Assembly (NCBI RefSeq): GCF_029945885.1 | Contig: NZ_JAQSDK010000001.1 | Coordinates: forward strand, 1 to 64,000 | Length of the DNA stretch: 64,000 nucleotides | Reading direction: 5' to 3' | Source: Brevundimonas sp. | GTDB taxonomy: Bacteria > Pseudomonadota > Alphaproteobacteria > Caulobacterales > Caulobacteraceae | Part shown: positions 24,063-32,785 of the stretch, in pieces | Position numbering within the stretch: the first letter of the stretch is position 1 | How the letters are laid out: every line of letters starts with the position of its first letter | Made by a program: the position numbers and the translations under genes | The notes under the pieces: generated by a model | What the model saw: only the letters and a program-made list of their open reading frames with translations | Told to the model about the DNA's origin: nothing | Databases searched by the model: none

Positions 24063-25448
24063 ATGAGCCCCCACCTCGTCGCCGAAACCCTGCCCGCCGC
24101 GCCGGGAAAGCGAATTGCTGTGATCGGCTCCGGCATCTCGGGCCTGTCGGCGGCCTGGCTGCTGTCCGAAACCCATGACGTGACCCTGTTCGAGGCCGCC
24201 GACCGCCTCGGCGGGCATTCCAGCACGGTCGATGCCCCCAGCCCGGCCGGGCCCGTCGCCGTCGACACCGGCTTCATCGTCTATAACGAGGCCAACTATC
24301 CCAATCTGACCGCCCTGTTCGAGCATCTCGGCGTGCCGACCAAGCCGGCGCATATGTCCTTCGCCGTCTCCATCGACGATGGGGCCTTCGAATATTCCAG
24401 CCACGGCCTGGGGGCCCTGTTTGCGCAGAAGCGCAACTACGCCAGCCCAAAATTCTGGCGCATGATCGGCGATCTGCTGCGTTTCCAGAAACAGGCCCCG
24501 CGCGACCTGCCGGCGCTGGAACTCAGCGGCATGACACTGGACGCCTATCTGACCCAGGGCGGCTACGGCCCCTTGTTCCGCGAGGCCCATCTGCTGCCCC
24601 AGGCGGCCGCGATCTGGTCCTGTTCCATGGGGCAGATGGCCGGCTATCCCGCCGCCTCCTTCATCCGCTTCTACATGAACCACAACCTGCTCAAGCTGGA
24701 CCTGAAGCCGACCTGGCGCACCGTCGACGGCGGCAGTCGCGAATATGTCCGCCGCCTGGCCGACGCCTTCCGCGGCCGGGTCGTGACCGGGGCCGGCATC
24801 GCCGGGGTCGTTCGCGGCCTCGACGGGGCGGCGATCCGCTTCGACGACGGCCGGCTGGAACGGTTCGATGCCGTGGTCATCGCCACCCATTCCGACCAGG
24901 CCCTGCGTTTGCTGGACGCCCCCTCGGCCGACGATCGCCGCCTGCTGGGGGCCATCCCCTACCGGCCGAACCGGGTGATCCTGCACCGCGACACCGGCCT
25001 GATGCCGAAACGGCGCAAGGCCTGGGCCGCCTGGACCCATCTCGGCTATTCCGATCGCGCCGGTGAAGGCGGTGTCACCTACTGGATGAATGAGCTGCAG
25101 AGCCTGCCCGGACCGCCCCTGTTCGTCAGCCTCAACCCGGCGCGTGAACCCGAACCCGGTCTGGTCATCGGCGAATGGGACTATGAGCACCCGGTGTTCG
25201 ACTCCGCTGCCGTAACCGCCCAGGCCGAGCTCTGGTCGCTGCAGGGGCGCCGCAATGTCTGGTTCGCCGGGGCCTGGTTCGGCTCGGGTTTCCATGAGGA
25301 CGGACTCCAGGCCGGTCTGGCCGTGGCCGAACAGCTGGGCGGCGTCCGCCGTCCCTGGACCGTCGCCAACGAGAGCGGCCGCATCCCCCTTCAGACTCCG
25401 GCCGGTCTCTCCCCCGCGATGAGCCGACCGCTGGACCAGGTGGCGTGA
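24063..25448 (+). CDS. FAD-dependent NAD(P)-binding oxidoreductase (amine oxidase/desaturase-like)
   Basis: This 461-residue protein has an N-terminal dinucleotide-binding motif IAVIGSGISGLSAAWLL and GGHSSTVD, then VDTGFIVYNEANYPNL, and a C-terminal flavin motif NVWFAGAWFGSGFHEDGL. The family includes squalene/phytoene desaturase-like flavoproteins. Next to a Cfa-like gene it may desaturate methylated acyl chains, as in furan fatty acid synthesis in Rhodobacter; that is inference. It overlaps the DUF1365 gene by 4 bp. Confidence 0.85.
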   Translation: MSPHLVAETLPAAPGKRIAVIGSGISGLSAAWLLSETHDVTLFEAADRLGGHSSTVDAPSPAGPVAVDTGFIVYNEANYPNLTALFEHLGVPTKPAHMSFAVSIDDGAFEYSSHGLGALFAQKRNYASPKFWRMIGDLLRFQKQAPRDLPALELSGMTLDAYLTQGGYGPLFREAHLLPQAAAIWSCSMGQMAGYPAASFIRFYMNHNLLKLDLKPTWRTVDGGSREYVRRLADAFRGRVVTGAGIAGVVRGLDGAAIRFDDGRLERFDAVVIATHSDQALRLLDAPSADDRRLLGAIPYRPNRVILHRDTGLMPKRRKAWAAWTHLGYSDRAGEGGVTYWMNELQSLPGPPLFVSLNPAREPEPGLVIGEWDYEHPVFDSAAVTAQAELWSLQGRRNVWFAGAWFGSGFHEDGLQAGLAVAEQLGGVRRPWTVANESGRIPLQTPAGLSPAMSRPLDQVA

Positions 25449-26227
25449 CGGCGGACACCAGCGCCCTCTATGTCGGCCGGGTCGATCATGCCCGGGTGCG
25501 GACCATCGACCACACCCTCGGCTACCGGGTCTTCATGCTGCTGCTGGATCTCGACCACGTCGAGACGCGCCGGTCCCGCCTGCGCCTGCTGGGTCGCGGC
25601 CGGTTCGGCCTGATGAGCTGGCGCGCCGCCGACCACGGCGACCGCTCGGACACGCCGCTGCGCCGGCAGGTCGAGACCCATCTGGAAGCGGCCGGGATCG
25701 ACCTCGACGGCGGCCCTATCCGCCTGCTGACCATGCCGCGCATCCTCGGCTACGGCTTCAACCCGATCAGCGTCTATTTCTGCCACCGGCCCGACGGGGC
25801 CCTGGCCGCCCTGCTGTACGAGGTCACCAATACCTTCGGCGAACGTCACAGCTATCTGGTGGCCCGGCCGGTCGACACGCCGGGTCCGGTTCGCCAGACG
25901 GCCGACAAGACCTTCTTCGTCTCGCCCTTCATGGACATGGACCTGACCTATGATTTCACGGTCCGCCCCCCGGCCGAGGGCGTGTCCGTGGTCGTCGCCG
26001 TCCGCCGCGGCGACACCCCGATCCTGACCGCCAGCTTCGCCGGTGCGCGCCGCCCCCTGACCGACGGCCAGTTGCTGCGCGCCTTCGTGACCCACCCCCT
26101 GCTGACCTGGAAGGTCACCCTCGGCATCCACTGGGAGGCGGCGAAGATGATGCTCAAGGGGGCCCGCTACCGTCATCGCGACGCGCCGCCGAAACAGCCG
26201 GTGACCGTGGGCCACGCCCGCGACTGA
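25445..26227 (+). CDS. DUF1365 family protein
   Basis: This 260-residue soluble protein matches DUF1365: ALYVGRVDHARVRTIDHTLG at the N-terminus, RILGYGFNPISVYFCH in the middle and NTFGERHSYLV. It starts inside the stop of the FAD oxidoreductase gene, so the two are translationally coupled. The pair is widely linked to Cfa-type enzymes, pointing to lipid modification. The biochemical role is not established to my knowledge. Confidence 0.88.
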   Translation: MTADTSALYVGRVDHARVRTIDHTLGYRVFMLLLDLDHVETRRSRLRLLGRGRFGLMSWRAADHGDRSDTPLRRQVETHLEAAGIDLDGGPIRLLTMPRILGYGFNPISVYFCHRPDGALAALLYEVTNTFGERHSYLVARPVDTPGPVRQTADKTFFVSPFMDMDLTYDFTVRPPAEGVSVVVAVRRGDTPILTASFAGARRPLTDGQLLRAFVTHPLLTWKVTLGIHWEAAKMMLKGARYRHRDAPPKQPVTVGHARD

Positions 26228-26233
26228 CGCGGG

Positions 26234-26254
26234 CCCCCGCTACAGTCGCGGGGG
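26234..26254 (+). terminator. Perfect hairpin after DUF1365 gene
   Basis: CCCCCGC at 26234-26240 pairs perfectly with GCGGGGG at 26248-26254 around a 7-base loop, 7 bp after the DUF1365 stop. There is no T run after it, so intrinsic termination would be weak. It may be a transcript-end stabilising structure. Confidence 0.45.
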
Positions 26255-26279
26255 ATCGGCCCGAACCGACCGGCCCGAT

Positions 26280-26315
26280 GTGGACCCAGTGGACTCAGTG
26301 GACCCAGTGGACCCT
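26280..26315. repeat. Four tandem copies of a 9-bp unit GTGGACYCA
   Basis: GTGGACCCA, GTGGACTCA, GTGGACCCA and GTGGACCCT run head to tail at 26280-26315 in the 188-bp gap before scoA, followed by a T6 run at 26317-26322. The rest of the gap shows no gene. The repeats could be slippage-prone or a protein-binding array. Confidence 0.7.
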
Positions 26316-26415
26316 GTTTTTTCGCGACCGGCCCGCCTTGCTCCGGACCGTCTGCCGCGTTACGGACGGACAACGGCCGCCGATATTCATCGGGCGGTGA
26401 AAATATGAGGAAGCG

Positions 26416-27120
26416 ATGCGGAAGATCTTTCCCGACGCGGCGTCCGCTCTCGAGGGCCTGACCTTCGACGGTATGTCCGTCATGTCCGGCGGTTTCGGCC
26501 TGTGCGGCATCCCCGAGAAACTGATCGCCGCCCTGCGTGATTCCGGCACCAAAAACCTGACCGTCATCTCCAATAATGCCGGCGTCGACGGCTTTGGCCT
26601 CGGTCAGCTGCTGGAGACGCGGCAGATCGCCAAGATGATCTCGTCCTACGTCGGTGAGAACAAGGAGTTCGAGCGCCAGTATCTGGCCGGGGAACTGCAG
26701 CTGGAATTCAACCCCCAGGGCACCCTGGCCGAGCGTATCCGCGCCGGCGGCGCGGGCATCCCCGCCTTCTTCACCGCCACCGGCGTCGGCACCCTGGTCG
26801 CCGAAGGCAAGGAAGTGCGTAATTTCAACGGTCGGGACTATGTGATGGAGACCGGCCTCGTCGCCGATCTGGCCATCATCAAGGCCTGGAAGGCCGATGG
26901 CCGCGGCAATCTCCAGTTCCGCAAGACGGCCCGCAATTTCAATCCGATGATGGCCACGGCCGGCAAGGTCACCGTGGTCGAGGTCGAACATATCGTCCCG
27001 ACCGGCTCGTTTGACCCGGATCACATCCATACGCCCGGCATCTATATCGACCGCATCGTGCTGACCGAGTCCGAGAAGCGCATCGAACAGCGCACCGTGC
27101 GGCAAAGGGAGGCTGTCTGA
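26416..27120 (+). CDS. scoA: Succinyl-CoA:3-ketoacid CoA-transferase subunit A
   Basis: This 234-residue subunit A of a class I CoA transferase has [16 protein letters not shown] near the N-terminus and [16 protein letters not shown] in the middle, both typical of the family. It moves CoA from succinyl-CoA to acetoacetate for use of ketone bodies. Subunit B lies at 27604, so the usual direct scoA-scoB junction is interrupted by a 480-bp insert carrying a four-helix-bundle gene. GAGGAAGC precedes the ATG. Confidence 0.93.
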   Translation: MRKIFPDAASALEGLTFDGMSVMSGGFGLCGIPEKLIAALRDSGTKNLTVISNNAGVDGFGLGQLLETRQIAKMISSYVGENKEFERQYLAGELQLEFNPQGTLAERIRAGGAGIPAFFTATGVGTLVAEGKEVRNFNGRDYVMETGLVADLAIIKAWKADGRGNLQFRKTARNFNPMMATAGKVTVVEVEHIVPTGSFDPDHIHTPGIYIDRIVLTESEKRIEQRTVRQREAV

Positions 27121-27156
27121 ACAGGGGTGTGGGGTGTCGGGTGTGGGGTTTAGGGT
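27121..27156. repeat. Left G-rich arm of the insert between scoA and scoB
   Basis: Directly after the scoA stop come near-tandem GTGTGGGGT/GGGTTTAGGG units, running into the ATG of the four-helix-bundle gene as GGGTATGAAAGA. The reverse complement of the right arm ends similarly (GTGTGTGAAAGGG), so the two arms form an imperfect inverted repeat around the gene. Confidence 0.6.
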
Positions 27157-27531
27157 ATGAAAGAGCCGCTTTCGTCCTACCGTGAGCTGACGATCTGGCG
27201 CGACGGGATCGCGCTGGTGAAATCCTGCTATCTCATCACCCGTGCCTTTCCGAAGGACGAGCAGTTTGGTCTGACATCACAGATCAGGCGTTCGGCGGTC
27301 TCCGTTCCCGCCGATGTCGCGGAGGGATACGGCCGGGGCACCCGAAAGGACTATGTCAGACACCTTATGATCTCGCAGGGATCGTTGAAGGAGCTGGAGT
27401 CACATTTGATCATCGCTGCCGAAGTCGATTGCGCGCCGAAGAGTGACATCGAACCGGTCCTCAGGCGCTGTGATCAACTCGGGCGCGGCCTCGGCGCTCT
27501 GATCCGCTCTCTCAGAGCGAAAGACGCCTGA
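27157..27531 (+). CDS. Four-helix-bundle protein (S23/IVP-like)
   Basis: This 124-residue protein fits the S23/intervening-sequence four-helix-bundle family: SYRELTIWRDGIALVKSCY helix 1, FGLTSQIRRSAVSVPADVAEGYGRG with the family signature, then HLMISQGSLKELESHLIIA. In spirochaetes such genes lie within 23S rRNA insertions; elsewhere they stand alone with unknown function. Its position inside an otherwise conserved scoAB operon, with inverted low-complexity arms, suggests it came in as a small cassette. It is on the same strand as scoAB. Confidence 0.9.
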   Translation: MKEPLSSYRELTIWRDGIALVKSCYLITRAFPKDEQFGLTSQIRRSAVSVPADVAEGYGRGTRKDYVRHLMISQGSLKELESHLIIAAEVDCAPKSDIEPVLRRCDQLGRGLGALIRSLRAKDA

Positions 27532-27532
27532 C

Positions 27533-27600
27533 CCTTTCACACACCACACCCCACACCCCATCCCCCACACCCGCCCCCCATTCCCCAAACCCGGATAACC
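27533..27600. repeat. Right C-rich arm of the insert between scoA and scoB
   Basis: After the four-helix-bundle stop, a run of ACACCCC/CACCCCA/CCCCCA units extends to just before scoB. It is the mirror of the G-rich left arm. The sequence is low in complexity and imperfect, so it looks like degenerate tandem repeats rather than a clean insertion sequence terminus. Confidence 0.6.
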
Positions 27601-27603
27601 CCC

Positions 27604-28263
27604 ATGCCCCGTACCCGCGAACAACTGGCCGAACGCGCCGCGCACGAGCTGCAGGACGGCTTCTACGTCAACCTCGGCATCGGCATCCCGACCCTGGTGG
27701 CCAACTACATCCCGCGCGGCATGGAGGTCACCCTCCAGTCCGAGAACGGCATGCTGGGCATGGGGCCCTTCCCCTATGAGGACGAGGTCGACGCCGACCT
27801 GATCAACGCCGGCAAGCAGACGATCACCGAAATCCCGGAGTCGGCCTATTTCAGCTCGGCCGACAGTTTCGCCATGATCCGCGGCGGCCATATCAACCTG
27901 TCGATCCTCGGGGCCATGGAAGTGGCCGAGAACGGCGACATCGCCAACTGGATGATCCCCGGCAAGCTGGTGAAGGGCATGGGCGGGGCCATGGACCTGG
28001 TCGCCGGCGTCAAACGCGTCGTCGTCGTCATGGATCACGCCAACAAGCACGGCCAGTCCAAGGTCCTGAAGGCCTGCACCCTGCCCCTGACCGGCACGGG
28101 CGTGGTCAGCCGCATCATCACCGACCTGTGCGTGTTCGACGTCAAGCCGGACGGCAAGGGCCTGGAACTGGTCGAACTGGCCGAGGGCGTGACGCTGGAC
28201 GAGGTCGCGACGAAGACCGAGGCGACCTACACGATTTCCGAAAACCTGAAGTCGCTGGCATAG
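27604..28263 (+). CDS. scoB: Succinyl-CoA:3-ketoacid CoA-transferase subunit B
   Basis: This 219-residue subunit B contains the catalytic Glu in [12 protein letters not shown] and the family regions [15 protein letters not shown] and [20 protein letters not shown]. With scoA it forms the heterotetrameric CoA transferase. It starts at 27604, just after the C-rich arm; the codons and start look normal, so the enzyme should be intact despite the insert upstream. Confidence 0.93.
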   Translation: MPRTREQLAERAAHELQDGFYVNLGIGIPTLVANYIPRGMEVTLQSENGMLGMGPFPYEDEVDADLINAGKQTITEIPESAYFSSADSFAMIRGGHINLSILGAMEVAENGDIANWMIPGKLVKGMGGAMDLVAGVKRVVVVMDHANKHGQSKVLKACTLPLTGTGVVSRIITDLCVFDVKPDGKGLELVELAEGVTLDEVATKTEATYTISENLKSLA

Positions 28264-28304
28264 TCCTTCGGACCGGCGATCAAACCGGATGAGGGAGGGT
28301 GACG

Positions 28305-29147
28305 ATGGCGGCTGACGGTTCCTACCGCATTACGGGCGGCGCGCCCCTGCCTGATCCCGCGCGCGTCGCTGCGGCCGCTGCGGTGCTCGACACCGACCCG
28401 CCGGAGTCCTTTGCCGAGGCGGCCCGCGCCGCTGCCCTCGACCGGCTGGAGCGGGCCCTGGGCGCGGTACGCACCGGCGACCTGACAGAGGCGGTGGCCC
28501 AGCTGACCCACGCCCGCTCGGTCATCGAGGACCTCGCCCCCGCCGGGCTGGAGCCCCGCACCGGCCTGGGCGGGCTGTTCGACAGTCGTGGACGCCGTCT
28601 CAAACGCTTTCGCGCCCGCTTTGCCAGCGCCATGACCGGCCTCGCCGACGTGGCCCGGGACATGACCGACCGCATCGAGGGCGTGACCCAGCGCAACGGC
28701 ACCCTGGACAGTGTCTGGAAGGATCTGCGCGAGGCCGTCGGTGAGCTGGACACCCATCTCAGCGCCGTCTTTGCCCGGCTCGCCCCGGTTGCCGCGGACG
28801 CCGAGCCGACACCGCTGCACCGGCGCGGGTCTACCCTGACGGCCGGTCGACAGGCGGCCCTGCGCACCCTGCCCCTGATCCGGAGTGTCCAGAATACCGA
28901 TGTCCGACTCGCCGACAGCCTCGCCGCGTGCCGCGCCGGCATCGACGCCTGGGCCGAGGACTGGAAGGACGGGCTGGGCCTGGCCGGACGCAGACCCAAA
29001 CGGGTGCGACCGGACCAGACGCGACTGGCCCGGACCCGCAATGCCCTTCTGGCCGGCATCGAGGCCGCCCTGACGGAACTGGACACGGCGCGAACCCGAC
29101 GGGCCGAGATCGCGGCGCGGATCGAGGCGCTGCGCCGCCCCCTCTAG
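28305..29147 (+). CDS. Hypothetical helical protein
   Basis: The product is 280 residues, Ala/Arg/Leu-rich and mostly helical, and I do not recognise it. Start 28305 follows GGGAGGGTGA; a GTG two codons earlier is possible. The segment LFDSRGRRLKRFRARFASAM followed by RDMTDRIEGVTQRNGTLDSVW has a layout loosely like the N-terminal part of TelA-type toxic-anion-resistance proteins, but the rest is not convincing. It follows scoB by 41 bp, facing the Mla operon tail-to-tail. Confidence 0.65.
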   Translation: MAADGSYRITGGAPLPDPARVAAAAAVLDTDPPESFAEAARAAALDRLERALGAVRTGDLTEAVAQLTHARSVIEDLAPAGLEPRTGLGGLFDSRGRRLKRFRARFASAMTGLADVARDMTDRIEGVTQRNGTLDSVWKDLREAVGELDTHLSAVFARLAPVAADAEPTPLHRRGSTLTAGRQAALRTLPLIRSVQNTDVRLADSLAACRAGIDAWAEDWKDGLGLAGRRPKRVRPDQTRLARTRNALLAGIEAALTELDTARTRRAEIAARIEALRRPL

Positions 29148-29164
29148 CCGGGCTTTCGACCGGT

Positions 29165-29779
29165 TCAGCGGGCGGCGGTGACTTCCGTCCAGTCGACGAT
29201 CAGGGTGTTCAGGTCGCGTGAGGCGATATCAAAGGCCGCGACAATGCTGGACACACGGTTCTCGGACGCCGGCTGGGATACGGTGAAGGTCCGCTCCGAT
29301 ACCACCGTCCGCTCCGGCAGGCGCAGCATACGGGCCGTCGCCGAGATCACGATCAGGGGCACGGTTCCGGCCTGCTCATAACGGGCCTCGAAGGTGCGGA
29401 CGTCGATGTCCAGCGTCCGCGTTGTCGGGGTCAGCTCGCGACGGCCGATCAGCCGCACCCGGGAGGCCTGGGACAGGAAGCTCTCCTGCAGGCTCTGGGC
29501 ATACAGGTCCTCGGCCGGAGAGACCCAGCGGGCCCCGGCGATATAGGCCGCCTCCGTCCCGGTGATGCCCAGCATCCGATCGCCCTTGGAGGCATCCGGA
29601 AATTCAATCCTGCGCAGGGCCACCTGGATCGGCTCGGCCAGAACCGGACCGTTGCCAACCTCGGCCCCGGCACCGAACCGGTAGAGTTGCACCGGGTCCG
29701 GCGTCGCCAGCAGCGAACAGCCCCCCAGGACCGCAACCGCGGCCGTGACGGCCGACAGACGAACAAACATGCCGATCAT
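29165..29779 (-). CDS. ABC-type transport auxiliary lipoprotein (PqiC/DUF330-like)
   Basis: This 204-residue lipoprotein has lipobox LGGCS after a short hydrophobic signal. The body is beta-rich (LYRFGAGAEV, TLDIDVRTFEARYE, VSERTFTVSQPA), matching the auxiliary lipoprotein family that accompanies MCE transporters. Its ATG overlaps the MCE-protein stop by 4 bp. It is the last gene of the operon and is probably attached to the inner leaflet of the outer membrane. Confidence 0.85.
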   Translation of the reverse strand: MIGMFVRLSAVTAAVAVLGGCSLLATPDPVQLYRFGAGAEVGNGPVLAEPIQVALRRIEFPDASKGDRMLGITGTEAAYIAGARWVSPAEDLYAQSLQESFLSQASRVRLIGRRELTPTTRTLDIDVRTFEARYEQAGTVPLIVISATARMLRLPERTVVSERTFTVSQPASENRVSSIVAAFDIASRDLNTLIVDWTEVTAAR

Positions 29780-30714
29780 GGCCGGACCTCGATTTCGGTG
29801 GAGGGGGGACGCCCGATGAAGTCGCGCGGACTGGCGCGGACCTCGTCGATCAGGCCCTGCAGGGAGTCCGTGGCGTCCTCGAGGCCCTGGATCGCCTGCA
29901 TCAGCTGCGGCACGCCCTCGCTGGCCACGTCGTTCAGCGGACCTTCCAGATTGTTGGCGGTCCGATTGATCGAGGCCAGGGCCGTGCGGGCGTCCGCTGC
30001 GGCCTGGTTGATATTGCCCACGGCCGCGCGACCGTCGCCGTCGACCAGAGCCCGCAGGCTGGCCCCCAGCTGCTGGTATTCGTCGATCGCCGCATTGGCC
30101 TTGATCAGCGACTGCTCCAGCTGCTCGATCATCCCCTTGCGGGCTTCCAGCTCGGTGGTCAGGGATTCGACATTCTTCATACTGGTCGAGAAGGACCGGA
30201 TGTTGTCATCAGACAGGACCCGATTGATCCGGTTCAGGGCGTCAACCGTCTGGGCCAGGACCGTGCCGGAGCCCGACAGCAGCTCGGCGATCGGCGACGG
30301 CTGGCTCTGCAGCACCGGCACGACATTGTCCGGGTACTGGGCCTTCAGCAAGGCGCTGCTCGGGGCTCCGGCCGTGATCTGGATATAGTTCAATCCGGTA
30401 ATGCCCTGCGGCTCGAGCTGGGCGCGCGAGGTCACCCGCACCGGCGTGGTGGCGTCGATACGGATACGCGCGATCACCTCTTCACTGTTCTTGGTATCCA
30501 GATGCAGGTCGGTGACTTCACCGACTCGGATCCCGTTAAAATTGACGTCGCCGCCTTCCGACAGCCCCCGGACGGGGCCGTAGAAGACGATGTCATAGAC
30601 GTCGTAGTCATTGTTAAACTGAAGGCGGGCAAGCCAGATGGCGAACACCGCCAGCGCCGCCAGCAGGGCGATCGTGGCAATGCCGACGGCGGCGTAGTGG
30701 GCGTCTCGTTCCAT
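29776..30714 (-). CDS. mlaD: MCE-domain lipid-transport protein (MlaD-like)
   Basis: This 312-residue protein has an N-terminal membrane anchor (AVGIATIALLAALAVFAIWLA) followed by the MCE domain (YGPVRGLSEGGDVNFNGIRVGEV, about 45-115) and a long helical C-terminal tail to 312. Start 30714 opens the anchor. It is longer than E. coli MlaD, as is usual for alphaproteobacterial forms. It forms the periplasmic lipid-binding ring of the transporter encoded with the ATPase and permease upstream. Confidence 0.9.
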   Translation of the reverse strand: MERDAHYAAVGIATIALLAALAVFAIWLARLQFNNDYDVYDIVFYGPVRGLSEGGDVNFNGIRVGEVTDLHLDTKNSEEVIARIRIDATTPVRVTSRAQLEPQGITGLNYIQITAGAPSSALLKAQYPDNVVPVLQSQPSPIAELLSGSGTVLAQTVDALNRINRVLSDDNIRSFSTSMKNVESLTTELEARKGMIEQLEQSLIKANAAIDEYQQLGASLRALVDGDGRAAVGNINQAAADARTALASINRTANNLEGPLNDVASEGVPQLMQAIQGLEDATDSLQGLIDEVRASPRDFIGRPPSTEIEVRP

Positions 30715-30727
30715 CGCTCCGCTCTCC

Positions 30728-31531
30728 TCAGGCGGCTTTCGTGGCGGCGCGTCCGCGCGGCCCAAGGAAGTATTCTTTGATCCAGGGATGATCGGACCGT
30801 TCCAGCTCCGCCACCGTCGCCTTTTCTATCACTCGCTTGTCGGCCAGCACTGCCACCTTGTCACAGATGGCGTAAAGGCTATCGAGATCGTGGGTGATCA
30901 TGAAGACGGTCAGCCCCAGATCGTCCGAAAGGTTCCGGATCAGGGCGTCGAAGGCCGCGGCACCGATAGGGTCAAGCCCCGCCGTCGGTTCGTCCAGGAA
31001 CAGGATCTCGGGGTCAAGGGCCAGGGCCCGCGCCAGCCCGACCCGCTTGCGCATCCCGCCCGACAGTTCCGCCGGCTTCAGATGGTGAGCTTCCGGACCG
31101 AGACCCGCCATGGCGATCTTCATCTCCGCCAATTCGCGGATCATATCCTTCGGCAGACGCGTATGCTCGACCAGCGGCGAGGCTACGTTCTCCAGTACGG
31201 TCAGCGACGAAAACAGGGCCCCCTGCTGGAACAACGTGCCGGTCCGCTGCTCGATATCTGCAGCCTGGCCCTTGGTCATCTCAGTGATGTCATGGCCAAA
31301 GATACGGATAGTGCCGCCGTTGGGCTCCTTGAGCCCGATAATGCTGTTGAGCAGCACCGTTTTTCCCGATCCAGAACCACCGACGATACCCAGCACCTCA
31401 CCCTTGACCACATCGAGGTCGAGATTCTCGTGAATGACCCGCTCGCCGAACTGGCTCAGCAGCCCGCGGACCTCGATCAGGACCTCGGGCACCGGCTCGA
31501 CATGGGCGAAGGGGTGAATCGGCGCGGTCAC
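30728..31531 (-). CDS. mlaF: Mla-type ABC transporter ATPase
   Basis: This 267-residue ATPase has Walker A GGSGSGKTVLL (about 51-61), the signature LSGGMRKRVGLARALA, Walker B EILFLDEPTAGLDP and a switch His in MITHDLDSL. It starts with GTG at 31531 inside the stop of the permease gene. It energises lipid movement between inner and outer membranes. The order permease, ATPase, MCE, lipoprotein matches MlaEFD-type operons. Confidence 0.93.
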   Translation of the reverse strand: MTAPIHPFAHVEPVPEVLIEVRGLLSQFGERVIHENLDLDVVKGEVLGIVGGSGSGKTVLLNSIIGLKEPNGGTIRIFGHDITEMTKGQAADIEQRTGTLFQQGALFSSLTVLENVASPLVEHTRLPKDMIRELAEMKIAMAGLGPEAHHLKPAELSGGMRKRVGLARALALDPEILFLDEPTAGLDPIGAAAFDALIRNLSDDLGLTVFMITHDLDSLYAICDKVAVLADKRVIEKATVAELERSDHPWIKEYFLGPRGRAATKAA

Positions 31532-32643
31532 CAGTTCAGCTCCAGGAAGATCAGGGCGAAGACGGCGTCCAGCAGGATGATGGCGAAGATGGCCTGAACA
31601 ACGGCCGCCGTGACCCGGCGTCCCAGGGACTCGACATCCCCCTCCACCGACATGCCCTGGCGACAGCCGATCGCCGCCACAACGATCGCGAACACCGGAG
31701 CCTTGATCATCGCCACGCCCATATGCCGGCCGACGTCCGGGGTGTCGGCGATCCGCTGGATGAAGAAGGCCGGACCCAGGTCCAGCTGGGCCCAGGTGAC
31801 CAGCATGCCACCGAACAGGCCCGAGACCATGCCGACGAAGGTCAGGATCGGCAGCATCAACAGCATGGCCGCCAGCCGGGGAATGACCAGGGCCTGGAAC
31901 GGATTGACCCCCATGACCTGCATGGCGTCGATTTCCTGGTTCATCCGCATCGCGCCGATCTCGGCGGCGAAGGACGAGGCCGACCGGCCGGCCAGCAGGA
32001 CAGCGGTGATGACCACGGCGAACTCGCGCAACACCGAAACACCGATCAGCTGCACGGTGAAGACCCCGGCCCCGAACTGGGTCAGCAGGTCCGCGCCGAG
32101 GAAGGCGATCACAGCCCCGACGAAGAAATTGGTTGTCGCAATGATTGGCAGGGCATCCAGCCCGGATCGCTCGGCCTGGCTGAACCAGGCGGGCCAGCGG
32201 ATTCGGCCGGGGTTGGACAGGGCCGCCCCGGCGGCGACCATCAACCGACCGAGGAAGGCCAGCGACATGACCGCCTCATGACCGATGTCCTCGATCCCGC
32301 GTCCAACCTTGGCAAAGGACCGGGTAAAAGCATCGGCCCGCTTGCGCGGCTCGACGCTTTCACGCTCCAGCCGCTCGACCATCGCATAGATGCGCCCGGC
32401 TTCCGGCCGCGCGGCCCAGACTGCCGCGGGCAGCACCTCTGCGGACGCCTGAACCAGCGACAGGGCCCCGGCGGTATCGAACCGGCCCATTTCGTTCAGG
32501 TCCAGGCGCGTCGGCGTCCGGTCCTTCAGGGCCGTCGCCAGCCGGCGTGTGGTGCGCCCCAGACCGGCCGTGGTCCAGTCGCCGCTGAGGTGGAGCACCA
32601 GCCCCCCCTCGTCGTCCTCGATCTGGAAATCCGCGCTGACCAT
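31528..32643 (-). CDS. mlaE: MlaE-type permease with N-terminal STAS domain
   Basis: This 371-residue permease has the MlaE body (LLAGRSASSFAAEIGAMRMN, QEIDAMQVMGVNPFQALVIPR and five or so membrane helices). It carries an extra N-terminal STAS-like segment of about 100 residues (FQIEDDEGGLVLHLSGDW, then LDLNEMGRFDTAGALSLVQ). In E. coli the STAS protein MlaB is separate, so here the two are fused. Start 32643 matches the beginning of the STAS part; a start at 32754 is possible but less likely. It is first in the operon. Confidence 0.9.
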   Translation of the reverse strand: MVSADFQIEDDEGGLVLHLSGDWTTAGLGRTTRRLATALKDRTPTRLDLNEMGRFDTAGALSLVQASAEVLPAAVWAARPEAGRIYAMVERLERESVEPRKRADAFTRSFAKVGRGIEDIGHEAVMSLAFLGRLMVAAGAALSNPGRIRWPAWFSQAERSGLDALPIIATTNFFVGAVIAFLGADLLTQFGAGVFTVQLIGVSVLREFAVVITAVLLAGRSASSFAAEIGAMRMNQEIDAMQVMGVNPFQALVIPRLAAMLLMLPILTFVGMVSGLFGGMLVTWAQLDLGPAFFIQRIADTPDVGRHMGVAMIKAPVFAIVVAAIGCRQGMSVEGDVESLGRRVTAAVVQAIFAIILLDAVFALIFLELNW

Positions 32644-32785
32644 GGTTCTCACTAAACGGCGCGCCCTGCTTTGCCCATGCACTTCGCCTGGAGCGGAGTG
32701 TGAACAGTCGTCGGGCGTCACCGTTCCGCCACGCCCCCCGATTGCGTCTGCCACGGGCGTTTTCGCAACGGTCTGGCCGGGTGGC

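Noticed and set aside
28305-29147. Assignment as TelA toxic-anion-resistance protein
   Set aside because: Only a short N-terminal pattern is similar; the rest and the gene context do not support it.
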